This document shows, in pieces, positions 1-8,821 of a DNA stretch of 64,000 nt. Both the position numbers and the translations under genes were made by a program. Source of the DNA: JAKAGZ01 sp963748105 (lineage in GTDB: Bacteria; Bacteroidota; Ignavibacteria; Ignavibacteriales; Ignavibacteriaceae); NCBI GenBank assembly GCA_963748105.1, contig CAVVHP010000010.1, forward strand, positions 1 to 64,000, written 5' to 3'. Every line of letters begins with the position of its first letter. Within the stretch, counting starts at the first letter, position 1. The notes below the pieces were generated by a model that saw only the letters and a list, made by a program, of their open reading frames with translations, had not been told where the DNA came from and did not search any database.

Positions 1-634
1 TCTACATCATCTTCATGTGTTCCAAAAATGAATGAGCCTTGAATTCCTATGCCGTGGTCATGAATTTTCTTTATAGCCTCTTTATATTCAGCCACGCGGT
101 TAATGGATTTCCATTGCTTGTATACTCTCCTGGGATAAAGATTCAAAACCGATGAAAAGTCCTTTGCAACCGCTTCGTTGCGCCAGGTCTAAAAATTCCC
201 GATCCCTGGCAATGCTGAGAGAGGCCTGACTGAACCATTTGATATTCAATGGGATAAGTGCTCTGAAAAGCTTTTTAGCATATACGGGGGATCCGACGAT
301 GTTGTCATCAACGAAAAACAAAAAGCCGGGTTCCATTTGGCTAATTTCATTGATAACTTCATCAACCGGCCTGTACGGTAAGACTGGCCGAAAAAGCTTG
401 TAACTGAACAAAAATCGCAGTTAAAAGGGCATCCGCGGGTTGTCTGAATGGTGTTGACAAAAAAATATGCTTTTCGGTTTAGAAGCTCTCTTTTAGGAAT
501 TAAAAGACCATTAAGGTTGCATAGTCTCTCATGTTTATATAATGTTTTTAAGTCTCCCTTTTTAAAATCATCCAGGAGCTGCGGCCAATTTCCTCTGCTT
601 CGCCCATTACAACAGCATTAGCATGATTCTTATT
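1..634 (-). CDS. B12-binding-type radical SAM protein, partial at both ends, frameshifted
   Basis: The minus strand encodes the middle of a cobalamin-binding-domain radical SAM enzyme. Reading from 634 downwards one sees a VVMGEAEE element (end of the B12-binding domain or linker), then TTRGCPFNCDFCSVTSFFG with the CxxxCxxC [4Fe-4S]/SAM motif at about 421-447, then FFVDDNI and FIGFES, both typical of the family's TIM barrel, and finally GSFIFGTHEDD at the window edge. The reading frame changes about three times (near 570, 380 and 108), each consistent with a small indel. The 5' part is lost where the repeat array begins at 635, and the 3' end lies before base 1. The family includes methyltransferases and ring-contracting enzymes, so the exact reaction cannot be named. 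AT-rich composition matches the right end of the window rather than the middle. Confidence 0.82.
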
Positions 635-926
635 CCCTTCGGGCATCGAAGCTTTAGCGAAGTTGTCCCTTCGGGCATCGAAGCTTTAGCGAAGTTGTCC
701 CTTCGGGCATCGAAGCTCTTTAGCGGAGTTGTCCCTTCGGGCATCGAAGCTTTAGCGAAGTTGTCCCTTCGGGCATCGAAGCTTTTAGCGAAGTTGTCCC
801 TTCGGGCATCGAAGCTTTAGCGAAGTTGTCCCTTCGGGCATCGAAGCTTCAGCGGAGTTGTCCCTTCGGGCATCGAAGCTTTCAGCGGAGTTGTCCCTTC
901 GGGCATCGAAGCTTTAGCGAAGTTGC
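635..926. repeat. Tandem array of nine 32-34 bp repeats with hairpin units
   Basis: Nine head-to-tail copies begin at 635, 667, 699, 733, 765, 798, 830, 862 and 895. The unit opens with CCCTTCGGGCATCGAAGCTT and continues with TAGCGAAGTTGT. Copies differ by one- or two-base insertions in the T run and by AGCGAAG/AGCGGAG alternation. Each unit contains CTTCG-GGCAT-CGAAG, a 5-bp stem with a 5-base loop. There are no unique spacers, so this is not CRISPR. The array interrupts the radical SAM gene on its left and is followed within about 45 bases by GC-rich actinobacterial coding sequence. Short open frames through it are repeat read-through, not genes. Confidence 0.93.
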
Positions 927-971
927 CAAATCCTCCGCTGTCGCTTCGCGTTTACGGTCTTTTTTTTACGG
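927..971. other. Junction segment between AT-rich and GC-rich genomes
   Basis: Between the last repeat and the first recognisable actinobacterial codon lie about 45 bases, including a T8 run at about 960-967. I see no gene or promoter here. The segment resembles neither flank clearly, and its end coincides with an abrupt start inside the E2 catalytic domain. It is best read as the left breakpoint of a chimeric join. Confidence 0.6.
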
Positions 972-1664
972 TTGCGCAAGGTCATCGCCGAGAACATGGT
1001 CAACTCCAAACGAACCGCAGCGCACGTATGGACGTCGGTGGAGGTCGATTACGAGCCGTGTCGAGCAGGTGCGCCAGGCTCACAGGGCCGAGTGGAAGAA
1101 GGGAGGGATACTCGCTCACCTACCTGCCGTTCATCGCCAGAGCCACGATCGACGCCCTCGGCGCTTACCCGGTGGTCAACAGCTCCTTCGATCTCGAAAA
1201 GGGCACACAGACGTTCCACAGCGGCGTGAATCTGGGTATTGCCGTCGATCTCAACGAAGGCGGCCTTGTCGTGATGAACATGCCGGGTGCAGACGGGCTG
1301 GGTGTCACCGGGTTGCCGCGGGGCATTCGCGCCGTTGCCGACAAGGCACGCGCCGGAAAGCTCGAGCTGGACGACCTGTCGGGGACCACCTTCACGATCA
1401 CCAATCCCGGGACCGTTCGGCTCATTCATGTCCGCGCCGATCATCAACATTCCCAACGTCGCGATCCTGTCGACCGATACCGTTGCCAAGCGGCCGGCAG
1501 TGGTCACCCAGCCGGATGGCACTGATGCCATCGCGATCCGCCACATCGGCTATCTCGGGCTCACCTGGGATCACCGTGTGTTCGACGGTTCTACCGCGGT
1601 CCTGTTCCTCCGCCGGATCAAGGAGAACCTGGAGACCTGGGACTGGGAGCAGGAACTGGCGTGA
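970..1664 (+). CDS. 2-oxo acid dehydrogenase E2 catalytic domain, 5' truncated and frameshifted
   Basis: This is the C-terminal acyltransferase domain of a dihydrolipoamide acyltransferase (E2 of the 2-oxoglutarate, pyruvate or branched-chain complex). It transfers the acyl group from lipoyl-lysine to CoA. It begins at RKVIAENMVNSKRTAAHV, shows YLPFIARATIDALGAYP and NPGPFGSFMSAPIINIPN, and ends with the active-site HRVFDG near 1576-1593. The lipoyl and peripheral-subunit-binding domains are missing because the gene is cut at the left junction. Frames change near 1065, 1100 and 1420 and the stop is TGA at 1662. The neighbouring lipB and lipA genes make and attach the lipoyl group this enzyme needs, and the lipB GTG overlaps the stop. 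Which complex it serves cannot be decided from the catalytic domain alone. Confidence 0.85.
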
Positions 1665-2380
1665 CCGCGGTCCCGGTGAGCGTGTGCGCTGGCTGGGGCG
1701 TCTGCCCTATGGCGAGGCGTGGGATCTGCAGAAGGCTTTCTGGGAAGGTCGGGTCGCTGGCCGCACCGCCGATGACTACCTGTTGCTGCTGGAACACCCT
1801 CACACCTATACGGTCGGACGCAACGGCGACGGCTCCAATCTGCTGATCCCGGAAAGGGACCTCGACGGTATCGGCGCCGAGCTCCACTTCGTGGATCGGG
1901 GTGGCGACATCACCTACCACGGGCCGGGCCAACTCGTGGGCTATCCCATCTTCGCCGTGCCCCGGCTGCCGAACGGGTTTGACATGGTCGGGCACGTGCG
2001 CAGGATCGAAGAGGCGATCATCGCCGCTCTGGGCGATCTCGACATCGAAGCGGGGCGGAAAAGGGTCTCACCGGGGTTTGGACGGCGCGGGGCAAGATCG
2101 CGGCCATCGGCGTCCGGGTCGCCCGTGGCGTGTCGATGCACGGCTTTGCCATCAACGTCGATCCGGATCTCGGCTACTTCGGCAACATCGTGCCGTGCGG
2201 CATCGCGGACCGGGCCGGTCACCTCGATAAGGGAGATGACGGATGCGACCGTGACCATCGAGGATCTGGTCGATGTTCTGGTCCCGCACATCGGCGCCGT
2301 CGTTCGACCACGACGACGTCGACGTGCAGCTCGGAGCTTTCGCCCGCGGCGCCGGCCGGGAGCCCTATGCCGTCGACGCC
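1661..2380 (+). CDS. lipB: Lipoyl(octanoyl) transferase LipB, frameshifted
   Basis: LipB moves octanoyl groups from acyl carrier protein to lipoyl domains in the cytoplasm, the first step of lipoate assembly. Visible signatures are HPHTYTVGRNGDGSNLL, the family motif RGGDITYHGPGQLVGYPI at about 1897-1950, the catalytic lysine context RGKIAAIGV near 2092-2118, and the catalytic cysteine in IVPCGI near 2190. Frames change near 1675, 2065, 2225 and 2300. The proposed start is GTG at 1661, overlapping the E2 stop, but the first codons are out of frame with the body, so the true start is uncertain. The C-terminal boundary with lipA is also blurred by indels. Gene order E2-lipB-lipA supports the call. 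Confidence 0.85.
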
Positions 2381-3320
2381 ATGGTCGGCGGCAGGCGTCT
2401 TCTCCGGCGGAGCAAACCGGCCGAGGTCCCGATCGCCATCAACGGGCTGCTGCCTGGCGAACCGGCCCGTCCCGAATGGATGCGGGTCAAGGCCGATATC
2501 TCTTCGCAGGGGCTACCGCGAGCTGCGGCGCCTGATGCGGAGCAAGGAGCTCAACACCGTCTGCGAGGAGGCGGGCTGCCCCAACATCTACGAGTGCTGG
2601 GCATCGGGAACCGGCACCCTGATGCTGCTCGGTGACAAATGCACCAGAGCCTGTGCATTCTGTGATGTCAGACCGGCAGGCCCGGTGAGGTCGATGGCGA
2701 CGAGCCGCGGCGGGCCGCCGACGCAGTCGCTGCCATGGGTCTGCGCCATGCGGTGCTGACCGTCGTCAACCGCGACGATCTCGACGATGGCGGCTCCGTG
2801 ATCTTCGCCGAGACGATCAGCCGGATCCGGGAGCTCGGTTCCCGACTGCGACGTCGAGGTGCTGATCCCGGATTTCAAGGGCGACCTCGATGCCCTGGAG
2901 ACCGTGATGGTGGCCAAACCGGCGGTGCTCAACCACAACACCGAGACCGTGCTGCGGCTGCAGCGGGAGATCCGAACCGCCGCCAACTACGGGCGATCGT
3001 TGACGCTGCTGGCTCGGGCCAAATGGATCAACCCTTCCGGCACCGTCAAGTCCGGTCTGATCGTCGGGATGGGCGAGACCGAGGACGAGATCATGGCGAC
3101 CCTCGCCGACATGCGGGCCGTCGGCGTCGACCTCGTGACGATCGGGCAGTATCTGCGGCCCACCGCACGGCACCGGCCCGTGCACCGCTACGTACATCCC
3201 GACGAGTTCGCCCGCTACAGCGAGGAAGGCGAGAGGTTGGGTTTGGCCCACGTCGAGTCCGGGCCGCTGGTGCGTTCCTCGTATCACGCCCGTGAGTCAC
3301 TGGAGAGCGCACAGGCATGA
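2381..3320 (+). CDS. lipA: Lipoyl synthase LipA, frameshifted
   Basis: LipA is a radical SAM enzyme that inserts two sulfurs into protein-bound octanoyl chains. The N-terminal PEWMRVKAD is followed by the auxiliary cluster cysteines in CEEAGCPNIYEC (about 2569-2604). The radical SAM CxxxCxxC is in KCTRACAFCDVRP near 2638-2675, and the C-terminal RSSYHA at 3276-3293 is the conserved RSSY element that ligates the auxiliary cluster. All functional cysteines are present. Frames change near 2510, 2690 and 2840. The stop TGA at 3318-3320 overlaps the ATG of the next gene. The start at 2381 is a guess from the first ATG in the open frame; normal LipA length (about 300 residues) fits. Confidence 0.88.
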
Positions 3321-4412
3321 TCGGACTCCGACTTCCGTTCGGGTCGATGGGCTCGGGCCGAGCTGGAACGAAGGGTGCCGACGTGCTGCTGGTCTCTCTC
3401 GGCTCGGACTTGCCCGTACCTGACCGGCTACCGGGCCATGCCGCTGGAGCGCCTGACCATGGCTGTCGTCCCCCGAGACGGGACGCCGTGCTCGTCGTGC
3501 CCGAGCTGGAGGCGCCGCGGGTTGTGCCCCGGCCCGGTGTCTTCGAGATCAGGCCCTGGGGCGAGACCGAGGACCCCGTCGCCCTCGTTGCCGGGCACGC
3601 CGGCAGGCCGGGAGCGCGCGCTGGTCGGTGACCAGACCTGGGCGGTGTTCCTGCTCGAGCTGCAGAGAGGCGCTTCCGGCCACCGCTTTCGTTTCGGCGC
3701 GGGGCGTCTCGAGGCCGCTGCGGGTAGTCAAGGACGATGCCGAGATCACGTTGCTGCGCAGGTCGCCGAAGTTGCCGACGACCGTCGCCGGCGCTCCTCG
3801 CGGGGCACACGTTCGCCGGCAAGACCGAGGCGCAGGTGTCGCACGAGGTTGGCGAGATGCTCGTCGCCAGACGGGAACGAGACCGCCGAGTTCGCCATCG
3901 TTGCCTCCGGGCCCAACGGGGCGTCGCCGCATCACGAGGCGGGGGGGCGGACGATCGGGCCCGGCGATCCGATAGTCGTCGACTTCGGTGGGAAACGCCA
4001 CGGGTACACCTCGGACACGACGCGCATGTACCACGTTGATGAGCCGTCGGCCCGCTATCTCGAGATACACGGGATCGTGCTCGCAGCCCAGCAGGCGGCC
4101 GTTGCCGCGGTCCGGCCGGGCGTTTCGGCAGAGGCGGTCGATGCCGCCGCCCGCAACGTGATCGAGAGTGCGGGATACGGGGAGTTCTTCATCCACCGCA
4201 CGGGACACGGCATCGGTCTCGACACGCACGAGGACCCGTACATCGTCACCGGAAACACCGGGTTGTTGCGCAGCGGCATGGCATTCTCGATCGAGCCGGG
4301 TATTTACCTGCCTGGTGAGTTTGGCGTCCGCATCGAGGACATAGTTGTATGCACTCCCGACGGCGCGCACCGTCTCAACAACTCGTCGCGGGCGGTTGCC
4401 GTCGTTGAGTGA
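3317..4412 (+). CDS. M24 family Xaa-Pro peptidase, frameshifted
   Basis: A cytoplasmic metallopeptidase of the aminopeptidase P/prolidase family, which cleaves bonds next to proline. The N-terminal creatinase-like half includes GADVLLVSLGSDLP and LVVPELEAPRV. The C-terminal pita-bread domain has all five metal ligands in order: Asp in VVDFGG, Asp in SDTTRM, His in HRTGHGIGL, Glu in SIEPGIY and Glu in VRIEDIV. Frames change near 3415, 3500, 3615, 3720 and 3870. ATG at 3317 overlaps the lipA stop as ATGA, implying translational coupling. Whether it is an aminopeptidase or a dipeptidase cannot be told from sequence. A 21-bp tandem duplication covers its stop codon. Confidence 0.87.
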
Positions 4413-4445
4413 CAAGCCAGCGAGGTTGAGTGACAAGCCGGCCAG
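4404..4445. repeat. Two tandem 21-bp copies at the peptidase stop codon
   Basis: GTTGAGTGACAAGCC occurs at 4404-4418 and again at 4425-4439, 21 bases apart. The first copy contains the last Val-Glu codons and the TGA of the peptidase gene, so the 3' end appears duplicated. It could be a natural slippage event. Confidence 0.8.
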
Positions 4446-4452
4446 ACCGGGA

Positions 4453-4472
4453 GTCGGGGTGGGTACCCCGAC
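4453..4472 (+). terminator. Hairpin between peptidase and transketolase genes
   Basis: GTCGGGGT-GGGT-ACCCCGAC forms a perfect 8-bp stem with a 4-base loop. There is no U tract, so termination is only a possibility; U-poor terminators are common in high-GC actinobacteria. Confidence 0.4.
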
Positions 4473-4505
4473 CCGATCCAGAGACCGATTGCCCATGGAG
4501 GAATC

Positions 4506-6457
4506 GTGAACATCGAACAGCTAGCGGCGAACACCATCAGAGCCCTGTCCATGGACGCCGTGCAGAAGGCCAACTCGGGTCACCCGGGAGCGCCGATGGG
4601 TATGGCCGACATGGCCGTGGTGCTGTGGAGCAAGTTCCTGCGGGTCGATCCGACCAACCCGACGTGGGAGAACCGCGACCGGTTCGTGCTGTCCAACGGC
4701 CACGCTTCGATGATGCTCTACTCGATTCTCCACCTCACCGGGTTCCCGATCACGATCGAGGATATCAAGTCAATTCCGGCAGTGGGGCTCGGTCACGCCC
4801 GGCCACCCCGAGCGCGACAGTTCCCCGCGGGATCGAGACGACCACGGGGCCACTCGGCCAGGGATTCGCCACCAGCGTTGGGATGGCCATTGCCGAAGCC
4901 AAGCTCAATGAGCGGCTTCGGGCCCGAGTTCGATCGACCATCACACATACGCGATTTGTCTCTGACGGTGATGTCATGGAAGGTGTGCCGCCGAGGCCGC
5001 CTCTCTGGCCGGCCACCTCGGGTTGGGCAAGCTCATCTACCTCTACGACGACAACGAGATCACGCTGGTCGGGCCCAGGTCGTGGAGCTACAGCGAGGAC
5101 GACGCCGAAGCGGTTCGATGCCTACGGATGGCAGACGCTCGCAGTCGACGGTCACGACCAGGCGGCGATCGCCGAGGCAATCGCTACGAGCCCTCGCCGA
5201 CAAGGAGCGTCCGTCGCTGATCGCCTGCAAGACCCACATCGGTTTCGGGAGCCCGCACAAGCAGGACTCCGCTTCGGCCCACGGTTCGCCGCTCGGCGAG
5301 GAAGAAGTGAAGCTCACCAAGGAGGCGATGGGCTGGGACTACGAGCCGTTCCACGTCCCCGCTGAGGTCTACACGTTCTTCGCGACCGCTCGATGATCGG
5401 CGCCAGGCCGCCAGCGAGTGGGAGCGCAACGCTTCGAGATGGAGCTTGCCGGTGACACCGGTCTGGCCGAGGCCTGGCAGAAGCACTTCGATCCGGAGCC
5501 ATCACCGATCCCGGTGCCCGAATACGAGCAGGGCGCCAAGGTGGCGACCCGGGCGATCTCGGGCAAGGTCATCAACGCAATCGCCGGCGGCGCGTCCCGA
5601 TCTGGTCGGTGGTTCCGCGGACCTGGCATCGTCCACCAACACCCTGATCAAGTCCTCGAGCGACTTCGCCGCTACGGACCGGAGCGGCCGCAACATCCGT
5701 TTCGGGATCCGGGAGCACGCCATGGGCGCAATCGTCAACGGCATCAATGTCCACGGCGGGATGCGCGGCTATGGGGCGACGTTCCTCACGTTCTCCGACT
5801 ACATGCGTGGCGCGGTGCGTCTCGGTGCGCTCATGGGGGCGCCCAGCATATGGGTGTACACCCACGACTCGATCTTCCTCGGTGAGGACGGGCCCACCCA
5901 CCAGTCCGTCGAGCACGTCGCCGCCCTGCGGGCCATTCCCGAACTGTGGGTGATTCGTCCCGGGAATGCCGCCGAGGTCGCCGGCGCCTGGGAGGTGGCG
6001 CTGAACCGGGTCGAGGGCCCGACTGCGCTCATCCTGTCCCGGCAGGGTTTGCCGGTCGGTGGCAGCGATCCGGTGCCCGTCGACCAAGGGCGCATACGTG
6101 GCCGTGACGGGCTCCGACGCGGTTCTCGTCGCGACCGGCTCGGAACTGGCGACTGCGCTCGGCGCGGCCGAGATCCTCGAGGGCGAGGGCACATCGGTCA
6201 GGGTCGTTTCGATGCCCTGCCGGGAAGCGTTCCTGAGCCCAGGATGACCCTACCAGGCGAGTGTCCTCGGTGAAGGCATCTCGCTCGTCTCGGTGGAGGC
6301 GGGTACCACCTTCGGCTGGGGTGACATCATCGGCAAGGATGGTCTCGCCATCGGCATCGACCGGTTCGGTGCCTCAGCCCCCGGCCCGGTGCTGGGGGAG
6401 AAGTTCGGGTTCACCCCCGAGCAGGTGGCGGCAAGGGTCGGCGGCTGGCTCGGCTAG
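4506..6457 (+). CDS. tkt: Transketolase, frameshifted
   Basis: Transketolase moves two-carbon ketol units between sugar phosphates in the pentose phosphate pathway, using thiamine diphosphate. The N-terminus has SGHPGAPMGMADMA, then SNGHASMMLYSILHLTG. The PP domain is visible up to about residue 290. The Pyr domain shows VGGSADLASSTNT, FGIREHAMGAIVNG with the catalytic Glu, HDSIFLGEDGPTHQSVEH and ALILSRQGLP. The C-terminal domain ends GFTPEQVAARVGGWLG. Total span of about 650 codons matches the family. The GTG start at 4506 is chosen because GGAGG at 4497-4501 is a strong ribosome-binding site. About eight frame changes occur, for example near 4790, 4830, 4990, 5110, 5395, 5590, 6090 and 6250. 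All motifs are intact, so these are likely sequence errors. Confidence 0.92.
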
Positions 6458-6471
6458 ACGCCTGGCGGTGC

Positions 6472-6789
6472 CTAGCTGTTTGTCATAGGGGCAAGTGCTT
6501 CGAGGATATGTCGGCGGTATTCGATCAAAGCCGTGCGCCCTGCCTCGGTAAGCGAGAGCGTGGTCTCCGGCTTCTTTCCGTTGTACCCCTTGTTGATGTT
6601 GACATAGCCGGCCTCTTCGAGCTTGCTCAGATGCGAGCCGAGATTGCCCCAGGTGAGCCCGGTCTGTTGCAGCAGGTACGTGGCGTTTGCCGATTCGACG
6701 ACGAAGAGATTGGTCATGATCGCCAGCCGCGCCGGTTCGTGGATGAGTCGGTCGACCTGCGCAGATACGGGGGTGCTCCCGTCAAGCAT
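6472..6789 (-). CDS. Winged-helix transcriptional regulator (ArsR/PF13601-like)
   Basis: A 105-residue protein with one winged helix-turn-helix domain: RLAIMTNLFVVESANATYLL, then TGLTWGNLGSHLSKLEEAGYV as the recognition helix region, and a wing with KPETTLSLTEAGR. This is the pattern of small MarR/ArsR-type regulators that accompany a membrane-protein partner. It is translated after the upstream membrane protein; the two genes overlap by eight bases (6782-6789), so they are probably one operon under the palindromic operator at 7465-7489. It is likely to bind that site and control its own operon. The frame is uninterrupted. Confidence 0.82.
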   Translation of the reverse strand: MLDGSTPVSAQVDRLIHEPARLAIMTNLFVVESANATYLLQQTGLTWGNLGSHLSKLEEAGYVNINKGYNGKKPETTLSLTEAGRTALIEYRRHILEALAPMTNS

Positions 6790-7435
6790 CGATATCTCCG
6801 ACCATTGGCACGGCCGGGTATCGACGCAAGAACGTGAACAGCTTGTAGATGCCCACGGCGGCGATGACATCACCGGGGATACCGAGGGCGAGCCATGGTG
6901 CCAGCCGGTAGTCCCACAGGAGGTCCGGCCAGATGAGCAGGGGCATGGCAAGACCCCACATGACACCGTGGAAGTAGAACCGGGGGACGTCAAGGAAGTA
7001 GGCGCCGGCACCGAACACGACGACGCCGTTGACGAACCACACAATCGGAAGGACGACTCCTACCGTGTCACCGTCGAAATCGCCGCCGAGCAACATGACT
7101 ATGCCGAACATCACAACGCCGAGCACGGTCGATGCCAGCAATGCAAGCCAGGTGCCCTTGATTCGCTTACGGCGTTGGGGCCCCGGCTGGAAGGACCCGA
7201 GTCTCGTTCGCAGCAGGTGACGGCGCAGCATCAATAGGGGGACGGTGACACCGAAGGCAAGCACCATCATCCAGATCAGGGTCTGCCCGGGGACTTCGGT
7301 GCCGTCGGCGACCACATTGGCAGCGCCGGTGATCACCAACATGACGCCGACGTAGACGTCAACGAGGCCGTCGTCATAGAAGCGGCGGAACGCGTTGCGT
7401 TCCAGTTGCCCGAGATCGGTGATTCCCGTTGTCAT
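6782..7435 (-). CDS. Multi-pass membrane protein in operon with HTH regulator
   Basis: About 217 residues with five to six hydrophobic segments, including a paired segment near residues 20-70 (VYVGVMLVITGAANVV and ILIW-type helix), TWLALLASTVLGVVMFGIVM and VVLPIVWFVNGVVVFGAGAYF. No enzymatic motif is seen. Regulator plus membrane protein pairs of this kind are common in Gram-positive bacteria and often respond to membrane or envelope state, but no function can be assigned. The start ATG at 7435 has GGAG nine bases upstream; an in-frame ATG at 7450 is the alternative. It overlaps the downstream regulator gene by eight bases. Confidence 0.7.
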   Translation of the reverse strand: MTTGITDLGQLERNAFRRFYDDGLVDVYVGVMLVITGAANVVADGTEVPGQTLIWMMVLAFGVTVPLLMLRRHLLRTRLGSFQPGPQRRKRIKGTWLALLASTVLGVVMFGIVMLLGGDFDGDTVGVVLPIVWFVNGVVVFGAGAYFLDVPRFYFHGVMWGLAMPLLIWPDLLWDYRLAPWLALGIPGDVIAAVGIYKLFTFLRRYPAVPMVGDIDA

Positions 7436-7464
7436 GTTGCGTTTCTCCATATCCCACCACCATT

Positions 7465-7489
7465 GCAGAGTACTCTGCATCACAGAGTA
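7465..7489. promoter_or_regulatory. Overlapping palindromic operator upstream of the HTH operon
   Basis: GCAGAGTACTCTGC (7465-7478) is a perfect 14-bp palindrome. It shares its right half with a second inverted repeat, TACTCTG (7471-7477) and CAGAGTA (7483-7489), separated by five bases. The site lies 15-30 bases upstream of the membrane protein start codons and about 45 bases from the divergent gene at 7532. The geometry fits binding by one or two dimers of the winged-helix regulator encoded at the end of the operon. Confidence 0.65.
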
Positions 7490-7531
7490 ACGTGTCGGGT
7501 TCGGTTTGTGGAGAGGCTTTGTGATCGGTTC

Positions 7532-8256
7532 ATGGTGGAGGACGCCAGTTGGCCAAATGGCCTCGCACCGGGCGCTAGGTTCTACACCTATATGGAAGTC
7601 ACCCCGGCATTGATTCTCGCCATGTGGGTGGCCGGCATGGCCGGTGGGGCTGCCGTCGTCTCGTATTGGGCGATCGTCGGCCCAGGGTTCAACTGGCTCC
7701 TGTCGGCCATCGTGGTGGTTGTCGGTGGGCTCACTGCGCTAGCCGGAGACACCACTGTCGGGTTGATTGCCACAGTTGCTGTGCTCGGCGCCGGCGTTGT
7801 CGCAACCAACCGGAGGCTGTCCGCCGCGTTCTTTGCCGTGGGAGCGATGGGGTACCTGGTCATGGCAGCCGGCGAAGGAGGGATCGTCCCGGCTCTGTCG
7901 GGGTCGCTGCTGTTGGGCGGGATGACCAGCGAGATGCTGCTCGGCCATTGGTTTCTGGTCGACCCGACGCTGCCGCGATCGGCGTTACAGCGTCTCGATG
8001 TCGTTGCAGGCGCCGGCGTCGTTCTCGATGTAGCGGTGATGGCTGTTGCCGGGGCGTTTGGTGCGGGCGACGGAGTGATGATCGCGGCATACGTGGCGCT
8101 GGCCGTCTCACGGGTCTGCTCGTGGCCGCGGTGTGGTTCTCGTTGCGCGAGACGGGGTACTCGGGGGTGATGGCGGCTACGGGGCTCTCGTATCTGGGCG
8201 TGCTCACCTCGTTCGGGGTCGTCGTTGTGGGCCGCCTGCTGGTTGCGGGTCGGTAG
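7532..8256 (+). CDS. Hypothetical polytopic membrane protein, frameshifted
   Basis: About 240 residues, almost entirely hydrophobic, with seven to eight predicted membrane segments (for example LILAMWVAGMAGGAAVVSYW, LLSAIVVVVGGLTALAG, GLIATVAVLGAGVVA, VVLDVAVMAVAGAFGAG). No known domain is recognised. The frame changes once near 8110, after VALAVSRV, and resumes with LLVAAVWFSLRETGY to the TAG at 8254. The start is ATG at 7532 or ATG at 7592 in the same frame; neither has a clear ribosome-binding site. Eleven bases separate it from the adenosyltransferase gene, so the two may be cotranscribed. It is divergent from the HTH operon and may share its control region. Confidence 0.65.
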
Positions 8257-8266
8257 GATCGCGCTG

Positions 8267-8821
8267 GTGAAGATCTATACACGCCGCGGCGATGACGGGA
8301 CCACAGGTTTGCTCTACGGGGGGCGGGTGCCGAAAGACGCCACGGCCCCTGCCGCCTACGGCGACATCGACGAGACCGTCGCCTGTCTCGGGATGGCCCG
8401 AGCAGAGACCGAGCCCGGATCCGTCCTCAATGACGAGCTGCTGCGTCTGCAGCGGATCCTGTTCATCGTGGGAGCCGAGTTGGCGACGGCGCCGGAGAAC
8501 CGTCACAAGCTCGTCGATGGTGAGACCCGGGTGACCGAGACGATGGTGAGCGATCTGGAGCAGGCGATCGACAAGATCGACAGCGACCGCGGTACACCGG
8601 GCGTCTTTCTCGTGCCCGGCGGCAACCGGCTCGGAGCGACCCTCGATGTTGCCAGGGCGACGGCCAGGAGGGCAGAGCGGAGCATCGTGACCCACTTCCG
8701 GGCCGGGGGGTACGAAGACAGCCACGCTCTCGCCTATATCAACAGGCTGACCGACTATCTCTACATGCTGGCCCGTGCCGCCGAGGAGAGCTGGACCCCG
8801 AGCAAGGAGACCGATACGTAA
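8267..8821 (+). CDS. PduO-type ATP:cob(I)alamin adenosyltransferase
   Basis: Converts cob(I)alamin to adenosylcobalamin. The 184-residue protein is uninterrupted and has the complete PduO-type signature: N-terminal YTRRGDDGTTGLLYGG (ATP site), AYGDIDETVACLG, ILFIVGAELAT, VPGGNRLGATLDVARATARR and C-terminal YINRLTDYLYMLAR. GTG at 8267 is chosen because the family starts a few residues before YTRRGD; upstream codons overlap the previous gene. The stop TAA overlaps the next ATG as TAATG. In this genome it probably supplies coenzyme B12 to the methylmalonyl-CoA mutase at 24,297. Confidence 0.94.
   Translation: MKIYTRRGDDGTTGLLYGGRVPKDATAPAAYGDIDETVACLGMARAETEPGSVLNDELLRLQRILFIVGAELATAPENRHKLVDGETRVTETMVSDLEQAIDKIDSDRGTPGVFLVPGGNRLGATLDVARATARRAERSIVTHFRAGGYEDSHALAYINRLTDYLYMLARAAEESWTPSKETDT

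Noticed and set aside
635..926. CRISPR array
   Set aside because: The copies are contiguous with no unique spacers, and no cas genes are present.
826..2535. A 569-residue open frame spanning repeats and the E2-lipB region
   Set aside because: It is read-through of the repeat array followed by out-of-frame GC-rich sequence; real motifs lie in several frames.
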